Under the pieces are notes generated by a model. It searched no databases. It saw only the letters and a program-made list of their open reading frames with translations, and was not told the DNA's origin. This document shows positions 1 to 6,698 of a stretch of DNA of 64,000 nucleotides, piece after piece. Every line of letters starts with the position of its first letter. Position 1 is the stretch's first letter. The translations under genes and the position numbers were made by a program. Source of the DNA: Azospirillum brasilense (GTDB taxonomy: Bacteria; Pseudomonadota; Alphaproteobacteria; Azospirillales; Azospirillaceae); assembly GCF_005222205.1 (NCBI RefSeq), contig NZ_CP032346.1, positions 620,001-684,000 on the forward strand, written 5' to 3'.

Positions 1-240
1 ATTGATCGTATCGCGAGTATCTGGGAGGAGGTAACCGGCAAGGACGCACGAGCCGGACGCAACCCAGGAAACGGAAAACTTGGGCCATTCGCCCGCTTTG
101 TTTTCTCAGCTCTTGCGCCAGTGAAAAAAGATCAGATGTGGGCGAAGAGCTCGACAGATAAGAAACCCCTCACGCCAGGGGCCGTATATCAACTAATACG
201 TGAATGGCGAGGTGGAAGTACGGCTCTTCCCCACAGATAA
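1..240 (+). CDS. Hypothetical protein, C-terminal part (cut by window start)
   Basis: The first frame is open from base 1 to a TAA at 238-240 and gives the last 79 residues of a protein that begins outside the window. The piece is polar and basic, with a WEEVTGKDARAG stretch and a C-terminal REWRGGS. I do not recognise it. Codon use looks coding: the third positions are mostly G or C. It lies upstream of a phage-like replication module on the same strand, so a phage or satellite origin is plausible, but nothing in the residues proves it. Confidence 0.5.
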   Translation: MDRIASIWEEVTGKDARAGRNPGNGKLGPFARFVFSALAPVKKDQMWAKSSTDKKPLTPGAVYQLIREWRGGSTALPHR

Positions 241-369
241 TTCCTGATGGGCGGCTAATCTTCCAACGCAAGGCCGATTGTCCACGTCGAGATTAGACGC
301 CCTCCCTGATAGCCCCTCAGCCGCCCACGATGATCCGCAGCAAGTCCACTCTTGTTGCGGAGTTTTCGC

Positions 370-633
370 GTGAAGCCCATCTCCAGCCTCGACCCCCGTG
401 ACATTCTCCCCAGTGCGCTCTATGCGGCGGCGCCTTCCCTCACCGAGCCCGTCGCCATGACCGTGCCGCACGCCGTCCAGTTCTCTGGAATTGGGCGTTC
501 GAGGCTTTACGAACTGATGAACGCGGGCCAGATTGAAGCCGTTAAAGCCGGCAACCGCACGCTGGTCCTCACGGCTTCGATCCGAGCCTATCTCGCCGAC
601 TTGCCCGCCGCCTTCCCGAAGCGGGAGGGTTAG
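370..633 (+). CDS. Small helix-turn-helix (excisionase/MerR-like) DNA-binding protein
   Basis: An 87-residue protein. The C-terminal two thirds (VQFSGIGRSRLYELMNAGQI, then KAGNRTLVLTASIRAYL) fit the HTH_17/excisionase pattern: a recognition helix with SRLYELMN, then a short wing with a basic residue before a final helix. Such proteins act as excisionases or as small regulators of mobile elements. I chose the GTG start at 370 because GGAG lies 7 bases upstream (359-362). An ATG at 457, just before the HTH, is the main alternative and a TTG at 352 is possible. It is the first gene of a densely packed early operon and stops 2 bases before the next start. Confidence 0.6.
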   Translation: MKPISSLDPRDILPSALYAAAPSLTEPVAMTVPHAVQFSGIGRSRLYELMNAGQIEAVKAGNRTLVLTASIRAYLADLPAAFPKREG

Positions 634-635
634 GG

Positions 636-764
636 ATGCGCCGCCTGCCCTACTTTATCCGCCGCCGGGTGAAGGCGGTGGTGGTGTGGCTCGGCATGAG
701 GGGCCTGATCCCGTTGAGGGTGGGCGACTGGCTCATCCAGCGCGGGGGGCTCAGCGATGCGTGA
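636..764 (+). CDS. 42-residue basic, hydrophobic peptide of unknown function
   Basis: A short open frame from ATG 636 to TGA 762-764, MRRLPYFIRRRVK at its start. It sits 2 bases after the previous stop, and its stop overlaps the next start (ATGCGTGA at 757-764), the usual sign of translational coupling. The peptide has an arginine-rich N-terminus and a hydrophobic middle (VKAVVVWLGM), so it could be membrane-seeking or simply a helical adaptor. No family is recognised. The position in the operon is the best evidence that it is a gene. Confidence 0.45.
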   Translation: MRRLPYFIRRRVKAVVVWLGMRGLIPLRVGDWLIQRGGLSDA

Positions 765-1176
765 GCCCATGCACCCCAACTCGTTGGGGCTGATCGCGCC
801 GAAGCTGGCGAGGCTGTTGCCCGTCCTGGGGTCCGACAAGCCGGGCGAGGTGGTCAACGCCGCCGCCGCAATCAGCCGCACGCTGGCCGCCGCTGGCACC
901 GACTGGCACGACCTTACCGCCCTGCTCACAGCAGCACCTGCCCCGCCGCAGGGCATTACCCCACACCAGGGGGCCACACCCCAGTCGCGTCCGGGGTCTG
1001 TCACCTCGTGGGGTGCCGCCCACCGGCTGTTGGAGAATCCCGCCCTGCTGAACGATTGGGAGCACGGTTTCGTCTCATCCGTCCTGAGCCAGATGGTGGC
1101 CGGCAAGCGGCTTTCCGGGAAACAAGCCACCACCCTCATGCGGATTTACCGCCAGCGCCATAGAGGTGGGCGATGA
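757..1176 (+). CDS. Hypothetical phage-module protein
   Basis: A 139-residue protein that begins inside the stop of the 42-residue gene and ends with ATGA overlapping the next start (1173-1176). It has an alanine-rich helical N-terminal half (ISRTLAAAGTDWHDLTALL), a low-complexity proline/glutamine middle and a helical C-terminal half (NDWEHGFVSSVLSQMVAGKR...TTLMRIYRQR) ending in basic residues. The layout resembles small unannotated proteins that sit before replication proteins in phage early operons. I do not recognise a function. Confidence 0.6.
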   Translation: MREPMHPNSLGLIAPKLARLLPVLGSDKPGEVVNAAAAISRTLAAAGTDWHDLTALLTAAPAPPQGITPHQGATPQSRPGSVTSWGAAHRLLENPALLNDWEHGFVSSVLSQMVAGKRLSGKQATTLMRIYRQRHRGGR

Positions 1177-1517
1177 GCCTCGACGCCTCGAAGCTGGTCT
1201 GGCGGCACTCTCAGGCGACCGGTAGCGCCCGCGTGGTTCTGCTGGCGCTGGCCGACCATGCCAACGAAGCCTTCGAAGCATGGCCGTCCCAGGCCACGCT
1301 TGCCGGTATGGCGAAGGTGACCGACCGTCAGGTGCGCAAGGCGCTGCGCCGGTTGGTGGAGTTGGGGGAAATCACCCCCATCAGAACCGGGCCACGCGGG
1401 GTGACCGTCTACCGCATCACCTGCGGAGCCCCTGAAGCTGGCACCCCACCCCGGCGGGAGCTCCGACCCCGGAACTCCAGTTCCACCCGGAACCCCAGTT
1501 CCACCCTGGAACTCTAG
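1173..1517 (+). CDS. Helix-turn-helix replication-initiator-like protein, N-terminal part
   Basis: The first 66 or so residues, MSLDASKLVWRHSQATGSAR then LLALADHANE...WPSQATLAGMAKVTDRQVRKALRRLVELGEI, are a typical HTH_36-type winged helix as found at the start of many phage replication proteins. The start overlaps the previous stop (ATGA). After the wing the frame enters a repeat-rich linker and hits a TAG at 1515-1517, inside the third repeat. The missing C-terminal domain continues in another frame downstream, so the full-length product needs a -1 frameshift or a lost base restored. In lambda and relatives an initiator of this layout (DNA-binding N-terminus, linker, helicase-loading C-terminus) binds repeats in its own gene. 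Confidence 0.65.
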   Translation: MSLDASKLVWRHSQATGSARVVLLALADHANEAFEAWPSQATLAGMAKVTDRQVRKALRRLVELGEITPIRTGPRGVTVYRITCGAPEAGTPPRRELRPRNSSSTRNPSSTLEL

Positions 1518-1567
1518 CTCCGCCCACCCTGGAACTCCAGTTCCGGTCACCCCGGAACCCCAGTTCC
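1471..1567 (+). repeat. Five palindromic iteron-like repeats, GGAACYCCAGTTCC
   Basis: Five copies of a 14-base near-palindrome with consensus GGAACTCCAGTTCC (arms GGAACT/AGTTCC around two bases) start at 1471, 1489, 1508, 1531 and 1554. Copies 1 and 4 are identical, copies 2 and 5 share GGAACCCCAGTTCC, and copy 3 is degenerate (GGAACTCTAGCTCC). Spacings are 18, 19, 23 and 23 bases, so successive copies face different reading frames. They lie in the linker of a helix-turn-helix protein just before a primase-helicase gene, the same position as the lambda origin inside gene O. I infer a replication origin. Confidence 0.6.
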
Positions 1568-2026
1568 GACGAACCATCAAGAACCACCAATGAACCATCA
1601 TACAGGGAGCGTGGGCCTAGGGTGGGGGCTGCCAACGGCAACAGCACCAGCGCTTCGCCTCTCGGTCAGGCCCACCCGTCCGCTGCGTCTGGCAGCCAAC
1701 CCCATCGGGCCGGGGCAGCCTCCCGGAAGAAGGTCGGGCCGGCGGGGACCGACGCGGCCTTTGCCGAGTTCAAGGACCGCTACCCGAGCCGGGCACCCCA
1801 CGCCAATCCGGTCAAGCCGGCACGTGAGGCTTTCGCCGCCGCGGTCAAGCGCGGAGCCGATCCAGAAGCGATCATCCGTGGCGCCGAGAACTACGCCATG
1901 GCCGTGGACCAGCAGGGGACGGACCCCCGCTACGTCGCGCAGGCCAAAACGTGGCTGCATCAAGAGCGCTGGACCGAATACCAGCGCCGGCCCGATCCGG
2001 TCCGGCGGGACGATGGGCTGTGCTGA
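1518..2026 (+). pseudogene. C-terminal part of the replication-initiator-like protein, out of frame with its N-terminus
   Basis: A second frame is open across the whole repeat region and reads NPSSDEPSRTTNEPSYRERG then a low-complexity stretch and a compact C-terminal domain (DAAFAEFKDRYPSR...AREAFAAAVKRG...EAIIRGAENYAMAV...YVAQAKTWLHQERW) to the TGA at 2024-2026. This domain is typical of the C-terminus of HTH-type phage replication proteins. The N-terminal half in 1173-1517 is in the frame one base later, so one base is missing relative to an intact gene, or translation shifts by -1 in the repeats. A GTG at 1622 could start a separate short product, but it has no convincing ribosome site. 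Confidence 0.55.
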
Positions 2027-2028
2027 CC

Positions 2029-3852
2029 ATGACCCTTGCTGAACGCCTTCTCGAACACGGCATCCGCCTCCCCTCCTACGGCCAGGGCGGGCACAAGATT
2101 GTCTGCCCGCAGTGCAGCCACACCCGCCGCCACAAGGCCGACCCCTACCTGTCCGTGACGGTGGACGACGATAGCGGCGCCGTCTGGAACTGCCACCATT
2201 GCGGCTGGACCGGCAACGTGGGCGCCCAGGATCATGACGCCCCTGTCCCGAGCCCCCGGCCCCGCAAGCCGAAGCCGGTCAAGCCGGCCTTCACGCCCGG
2301 TACCTTGCCGGAGGGAATGGTGGAGTGGTTCGCCAACCGCGGCATCAGCCGCGCCACCCTGGAAGCCGCGGGCGTCACCCGCGTCCAGACCTGGATGCCC
2401 GGCTGCGCGCCCGGCGCCACGGTCGGCGCCATCGCCTTCCCCTACCGCCGGAACGGCGAGGTGGTCAACGTGAAGTACCGGACCCGTGGCAAGCGGTTCA
2501 GGCAGGAAAAGGACGCGGAGAAGGTCTTCTACAACCTCGACGGCATTGCCGGAGCCAGGGAAGCCATCATCGTAGAAGGCGAGATCGACGCCCTGAGCCT
2601 GCTCGAAGCCGGGTTCGTCAACGTCCTGTCCGTGCCCGATGGCGCCCCGCAGCGGGTGAGGGAAGGCGACATCGACCCCGAGGACGATGCGAAGTTCGCC
2701 TACGTGTGGAACTGCCGCACTGAGCTGGCAGGGGTGGAGAAGATCGTCATCGCCACCGATGCGTACGGGCCGGGCAAGGCGCTGGCCGAGGAACTGGCCC
2801 GCCGCTTCGGTCGGGAACGCTGCTTGCGAGTCGAATGGCTGGCCGCCGATGGAAACCCGCGCAAGGACGCCAACGAGGTGCTGGTGAACGATGGTCCCGT
2901 CGCCCTGCGGGATGCCATTGCGAGCGCCAAGCCGTGGCCGATCCGCTCCCTTCACGACGCCGACGACTTCCGGGAAGCGGTTCTGAGCCTCTACCGCGAC
3001 GGGCGGCAGCGGGCGCGCTCCACCGGCTGGACGAGCCTCGACCCCTACATGACCATCCGGGAAGGCGAACTGTCGGTGGTGACCGGTATCCCCAACAGTG
3101 GCAAGTCGGAGTTCATCGACGCCCTGATGGTCAACCTCGCGTGCGATCACGGATGGCGGTTCGCCGTGTGCAGCTTCGAGAACCCGCCGGACGAGCATCT
3201 GTCCAAGCTGGCCGAGAAGTACACCATGACGCCCTTCTGGGATGGGCCGCGCCCCCGCATGACTGAAGCCGTGCTGGCCCGCACCCTTGATGTGCTGCGG
3301 GAGCGCTTCTTCTTCATCCGGGCCGACGATGTGGCCCCGACGCTGGACTGGGTGCTGGAGGCCGCCGCCGCCGCGGTGATGCGCTACGGCATCCGCGGGC
3401 TGGTCATCGACCCGTGGAACGAGATTGAGCACCACCGGCCCGCCAACATGACCGAGACGGAATACGTCAGTCATGCCCTCGGCATGATCAAGCGGTTCGC
3501 GGCGCGGCATGGCGTGCATGTGTGGCTCGTGGCGCACCCGGCGAAGATGCAGCGGGAGGCAGGGAAGTTCCCGGTGCCCACCCTTTACGACATTTCCGGG
3601 TCCGCCAACTTCGCGAACAAGGCCGACCTGGGGGTGGTGGTGTATCGTGTTCCCGAAGCGTACCCGCCCCGCACCGAAATCCACATTCGCAAGTGCCGCT
3701 TTAAGTCGGTGGGCCGCCTGGGCATGGTAACGCTGGCCTACGACACGGTGACGGGGCGGTATTCCGACATATCCGAACTCCCCGCCTCCCGTGACGATGC
3801 CGGAACGGAACATGGGAGTGGCAGGCGACCCCGCTGGGGCGGCGATGATTGA
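2029..3852 (+). CDS. T7-gp4-like bifunctional primase-helicase
   Basis: A 607-residue replication enzyme that makes primers and unwinds DNA at the fork of a phage or satellite. Order of domains: a zinc-binding primase finger (C26-x2-C29...C55-x2-C58), a TOPRIM domain with IIVEGEIDAL near residue 180 and IVIATDAYGPG near 240, then a RecA-like DnaB-type helicase core with Walker A GIPNSGKSE near 352 and Walker B GLVIDPWNE near 457. The length fits the T7 gp4/Twinkle group. The ATG at 2029 lies 2 bases after the previous stop. The adjacent initiator-like gene with iterons makes this a replication cassette. Confidence 0.85.
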   Translation: MTLAERLLEHGIRLPSYGQGGHKIVCPQCSHTRRHKADPYLSVTVDDDSGAVWNCHHCGWTGNVGAQDHDAPVPSPRPRKPKPVKPAFTPGTLPEGMVEWFANRGISRATLEAAGVTRVQTWMPGCAPGATVGAIAFPYRRNGEVVNVKYRTRGKRFRQEKDAEKVFYNLDGIAGAREAIIVEGEIDALSLLEAGFVNVLSVPDGAPQRVREGDIDPEDDAKFAYVWNCRTELAGVEKIVIATDAYGPGKALAEELARRFGRERCLRVEWLAADGNPRKDANEVLVNDGPVALRDAIASAKPWPIRSLHDADDFREAVLSLYRDGRQRARSTGWTSLDPYMTIREGELSVVTGIPNSGKSEFIDALMVNLACDHGWRFAVCSFENPPDEHLSKLAEKYTMTPFWDGPRPRMTEAVLARTLDVLRERFFFIRADDVAPTLDWVLEAAAAAVMRYGIRGLVIDPWNEIEHHRPANMTETEYVSHALGMIKRFAARHGVHVWLVAHPAKMQREAGKFPVPTLYDISGSANFANKADLGVVVYRVPEAYPPRTEIHIRKCRFKSVGRLGMVTLAYDTVTGRYSDISELPASRDDAGTEHGSGRRPRWGGDD

Positions 3853-4072
3853 CGGCGGCTTCGGTCCCTTCGTCCGCAATCTCGACCCCGCCGAGCGCGC
3901 CGCCCGATCCCGTGCGCTGGCCGCGCTGGTGGCTGTGCTCCACCGTCTGGAACGCGATGCCCAGGCTGCGGACGAGGCGCTGGCCCTGTTCGACGCCCTG
4001 CCGGCCCGCCCGCGGCGCCGCGCACTCTCCGCCTACGCCGCTATTCACGCAAACCACCACGCCGCCCGCTGA
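3845..4072 (+). CDS. Small alanine-rich helical protein at the end of the replication operon
   Basis: A 75-residue protein whose ATG (3845) overlaps the primase-helicase stop within ATGATTGA. The sequence LDPAERAARSRALAALVAVL...RDAQAADEALALFDALP is almost wholly helical and amphipathic, with no membrane span. Overlap with the primase-helicase suggests coupled translation and a role in the same module, but I recognise no family. It faces the regulator gene across a 14-base convergent gap. Confidence 0.55.
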   Translation: MIDGGFGPFVRNLDPAERAARSRALAALVAVLHRLERDAQAADEALALFDALPARPRRRALSAYAAIHANHHAAR

Positions 4073-4086
4073 CCCGGCACGGGGCA

Positions 4087-4344
4087 TCAGGGACGGGTGC
4101 CGGGCTTGACCCCTTGCACGTTGCCGGTCCGGGGCTCCAGCACCAGACGCGCGTCCAGCGCCTCCACCCAGCAGGCCAGCAGGAAGGCGCCCGGCGCCCT
4201 CATCCTGGCTTCGTACTTGCCGACCAAGGCATCCGTGACGCCGATGCGGTGCCCAAGCTCGTCTTGCGTAAGGCCCAACTGCCGGCGCCGCGCGATCAAC
4301 TGCGGCAGCAGATCGCCCGTCCACAGATCATGGTGCCCCGTCAC
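4087..4344 (-). CDS. Cro/CI-type (XRE family) transcriptional regulator
   Basis: An 85-residue protein with a canonical XRE helix-turn-helix at residues 14-50 (LIARRRQLGLTQDELGHRIG, then TDALVGKYEARMRAPGAFLL). The length and the single HTH without a peptidase or dimer domain fit Cro-like repressors. Its start overlaps the stop of the upstream gene (ATGA at 4341-4344), so both are probably translated from one mRNA that begins near 4878. It faces the replication operon convergently. A likely target is the palindrome at 4900-4913 in its own promoter. Confidence 0.8.
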   Translation of the reverse strand: MTGHHDLWTGDLLPQLIARRRQLGLTQDELGHRIGVTDALVGKYEARMRAPGAFLLACWVEALDARLVLEPRTGNVQGVKPGTRP

Positions 4345-4835
4345 GGCGACACCCGCCCTTCGAGACGGTGGCCGTGGCTCCCCGCGCCGTCCTGCGGCCC
4401 ATCATGCAGCACAAAGGGGCCCCGCCCGTCGCCAAGGTCGATGTTGACGATCAGCACGCCATCGGAAGACGGCTGCTCCTTCGGCGGAATGTAGCCGGCC
4501 CGGTTCGCCAAGTCCTTGCTGGCCTCCAAGCGCACGTACTCTGATTTCGCCATGTCGCCCAGGAATTCGATGTTGGCGAGCGCCTTGATGCCTCGCTGCT
4601 TCATCGCGTCACGTACACGCCGGTCCAGTTCCTCCTGAACGTGCGGCTTCCGCAGCGCCAGCGAAAGGGCTTCCCGGCGCATTTCAGCGCTTTGGGCTGC
4701 GTCGGTGATGGTGCGTGCGCCGTGTACCAAGGCGTCGAGTGCAGCGCTCAGTTTGGGCGATATTTTGCGGTGCCGAGGCCGTTTCTGTTCCATGTTCGCT
4801 GGACCGGAACCGGGCTTGGCGGGCAGCATGCTCAT
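4341..4835 (-). CDS. Hypothetical protein co-transcribed with the XRE regulator
   Basis: A 164-residue protein starting at ATG 4835, with GGAGG 8 bases upstream; this settles the start although the frame is open further. The N-terminus is basic (MEQKRPRHRKISPKL), followed by a helical region with an HTH-like look (GARTITDAAQSAEMRREALSLALRKPHVQEEL) and a C-terminal hydrophilic tail (VLIVNIDLGDGRG). The pattern of an HTH on successive small helices resembles phage small terminase subunits or homeodomain-like DNA-binding proteins, but this is a weak resemblance. First gene of a two-gene operon. Confidence 0.6.
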   Translation of the reverse strand: MSMLPAKPGSGPANMEQKRPRHRKISPKLSAALDALVHGARTITDAAQSAEMRREALSLALRKPHVQEELDRRVRDAMKQRGIKALANIEFLGDMAKSEYVRLEASKDLANRAGYIPPKEQPSSDGVLIVNIDLGDGRGPFVLHDGPQDGAGSHGHRLEGRVSP

Positions 4836-4884
4836 GCGTTCCTCCGTCAGCTTCGACACCCCGCACCAGATCGGGAGCGGGGGT

Positions 4885-4913
4885 ATTATACCAGGAAACA
4901 TCCGACATCGGAT
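4885..4913 (-). promoter_or_regulatory. Promoter with perfect TATAAT and overlapping palindromic operator
   Basis: On the minus strand the sequence GGTATAATACC gives a perfect -10 box (4885-4890). No good -35 is present; its place is taken by the perfect palindrome ATCCGA-CA-TCGGAT (4900-4913). Transcription would start near 4878, giving a leader of about 40 bases to the ATG at 4835. An operator in the -35 position is what one expects of a self-repressed Cro-like operon. The rest of 4914-5284 holds no gene that I can support. Confidence 0.6.
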
Positions 4914-4991
4914 GGTTTCTATTGGGTGTGCTTCGGGAAAGTTGGAGGACACCGAACCTTTCGCGGGATTTTTACGTGAGCGATCCCTCCC

Positions 4992-5013
4992 CCGCGGCAG
5001 GGCCGCGGTTTTT
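4992..5013 (+). terminator. Rho-independent terminator-like hairpin
   Basis: A perfect 7-base-pair stem CCGCGGC/GCCGCGG around AGG is followed by five T on the plus strand. No plus-strand gene lies just upstream, so it either ends a short unannotated transcript from the 4.9-kb promoter region or was brought in by recombination. Confidence 0.5.
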
Positions 5014-5284
5014 GCCCCACCCCCCTCCAAGCCGAAGGATAGGGGGGTGACTTCTGCTGGACCAGCACACAGTGCTGATCGGAGCGGCGCGCCTGTCCCG
5101 CACCCCATCCCCTGACCGCAGGCCCGAGACGATGCGATGGTGCATTCGCATGCCGGCATCCAACCTGCGGAAGCATGCCTCTGGCAGTCCATTGGGAGTC
5201 CATGGAGTCGCCCCAGGCGTTGGCCGCGGCAGTAGCTCCCCGCCCCGCAGGCCGCAACCAACGTACTCCCCGGCGCTGGCCTAG

Positions 5285-6589
5285 CAGGGTGCGGAAAAAC
5301 GAACATATTCCGGCCTTTTTCCTCCGCTGAGGCTGAGAATGCGGGTTTCAGCGGGCGATTTGGTCGGGACGGAGCGTTTTTCCTCGCTCCGAGGCTCCCA
5401 GAACCGCCGTTCAGGCGGATTGCGGGCGTGATTATGCCGCAGCCAGCAGCTTGGGCAGGCGGATCAGGTTGTAAGCGGTGGCGGTTAGGGTGAACATCCA
5501 ACCGACACGGGCTGCTCCGCAATGGCGCGTCTTGCGCAAGCCGGCTCCCTTGATCCAGCCAAAGACCTCTTCGATCCGCTTGCGGACCCGCAGGCTGACG
5601 GCGTAGCCGGGATGGCGGGTGGTCCGGCCGTCGATCGCCGAGCGGCGGTTGCTGGTATTTCGGGCAACATGCGGAGCCACGCCCAAGTCGCGCATGTCCG
5701 CCACGAAATCCTTGGTGTCGTAGGCCTTGTCAGCGCCGACCGTGATGCGGTGGCGGCCGGGGATGGCCTCGATCATGGCCACCGCCGCCGCACGTTCGGC
5801 CAGGCCGCTGGCCGCGGTGAGCCGCACGTCCACCACCAGGGCGTGGCGGTTCTCCATCAGCGCGTGGCCCATGAAGGCCAGCTTCGCCGGCTGGCCGTTG
5901 CCCTTGCGGTAGAGCCGCGCCTCGGGATCGCTGGTCGAGGCATGCGTCTCGTTGGACCGCTTCTCGCCATGGAAGTCGCGCTCGCCGTTGCGCCCCGGCC
6001 CCGGCGGCTCGCCGCTGCCGTCTTTGGGCCGGAAGCTCTTCACCGACGCCCAGGCTTCGATCAGCGTGCCGTCCACCGAGAAATGCTCGTCCGACAGCAG
6101 CGCCTTGACCTTCGGCTGACCCAGCACGGTCGCCAGGAACTTGGCCGCCACATCGCCGGCCAGAAGACGCTCGCGGTTCTTGGTGAACACGGTGACGTCC
6201 CACACCGGGGCGTCCATGGACAGGCCGACGAACCAGCGGAACAGCAGGTTGTAATCGAGCTGCTCCATCAACTGGCGTTCCGAGCGCACCGAGTAGAAGG
6301 CCTGGAGCAGCAGCGCCCGCAGCAGCTTCTCCGGCGGGATCGAGGGGCGCCCGATCTTGGAGTACAGCCCCTCGAACGCCGGCGACATCACCTCCAGCGC
6401 CTCGTCCACGATGGCCCGGATCGCTCGCAGCGGGTGGTTGGCTGGAACCCGCGCCTCGCAGCTCACGTAGCTGAACAGACCCTCGCTGCGTTCGTCCGAA
6501 CCCCGCATCGTCCCCTCGTCGGTCGCGTTCTTCTCAACCGAAAAGAATCACGACCAACCGCCCGTGCACAGCCCTTTTTCCGCACCCTG
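5285..6589 (-). mobile_element. IS5-family insertion sequence, copy 1
   Basis: A 1,305-base element with terminal inverted repeats CAGGGTGCGGAAAAA at both ends and one transposase gene on the minus strand. A second copy of the same length and with the same predicted transposase lies in inverted orientation at 38269-39573. The left flank is CTAG (5281-5284) but the right flank is CTAA (6590-6593), so this copy lacks a matching 4-base target duplication, unlike the second copy. Confidence 0.9.
5432..6508 (-). CDS. IS5-family transposase (copy 1)
   Basis: A 358-residue DDE transposase. The N-terminal DUF772-type helical domain runs through VPANHPLRAIRAIVDEAL and IPPEKLLRALLLQAFYSVRS. The catalytic core has SVDGTLIEAWAS (first Asp), VGADKAYDTKDF (second Asp) and the C-terminal RKRIEEVFGWIK (Glu), all in place, so the protein looks active. 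The start is the ATG at 6508, and the IS end is about 80 bases upstream. The product is identical to that of copy 2 over its full length. Confidence 0.9.
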   Translation of the reverse strand: MRGSDERSEGLFSYVSCEARVPANHPLRAIRAIVDEALEVMSPAFEGLYSKIGRPSIPPEKLLRALLLQAFYSVRSERQLMEQLDYNLLFRWFVGLSMDAPVWDVTVFTKNRERLLAGDVAAKFLATVLGQPKVKALLSDEHFSVDGTLIEAWASVKSFRPKDGSGEPPGPGRNGERDFHGEKRSNETHASTSDPEARLYRKGNGQPAKLAFMGHALMENRHALVVDVRLTAASGLAERAAAVAMIEAIPGRHRITVGADKAYDTKDFVADMRDLGVAPHVARNTSNRRSAIDGRTTRHPGYAVSLRVRKRIEEVFGWIKGAGLRKTRHCGAARVGWMFTLTATAYNLIRLPKLLAAA

Positions 6590-6698
6590 CTAATGCCCGC
6601 CTAACCCTTGTCAATGCAGGAATTCGGCCTGAAGCTTCACGTTACCACGGAAGCGATCCTAACACAGGTGCTTGGTACGCATCCGGTGAGCGCCGCGG

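Noticed and set aside
1590..2042. 150-codon frame in the initiator region
   Set aside because: Arginine/proline/serine-rich and without motif; the neighbouring frame carries the real C-terminal domain.
1960..3879. A 639-codon minus-strand frame opposite the primase-helicase
   Set aside because: Mirror frame of a well-supported gene, with arginine/glycine/histidine-rich composition and no motif.
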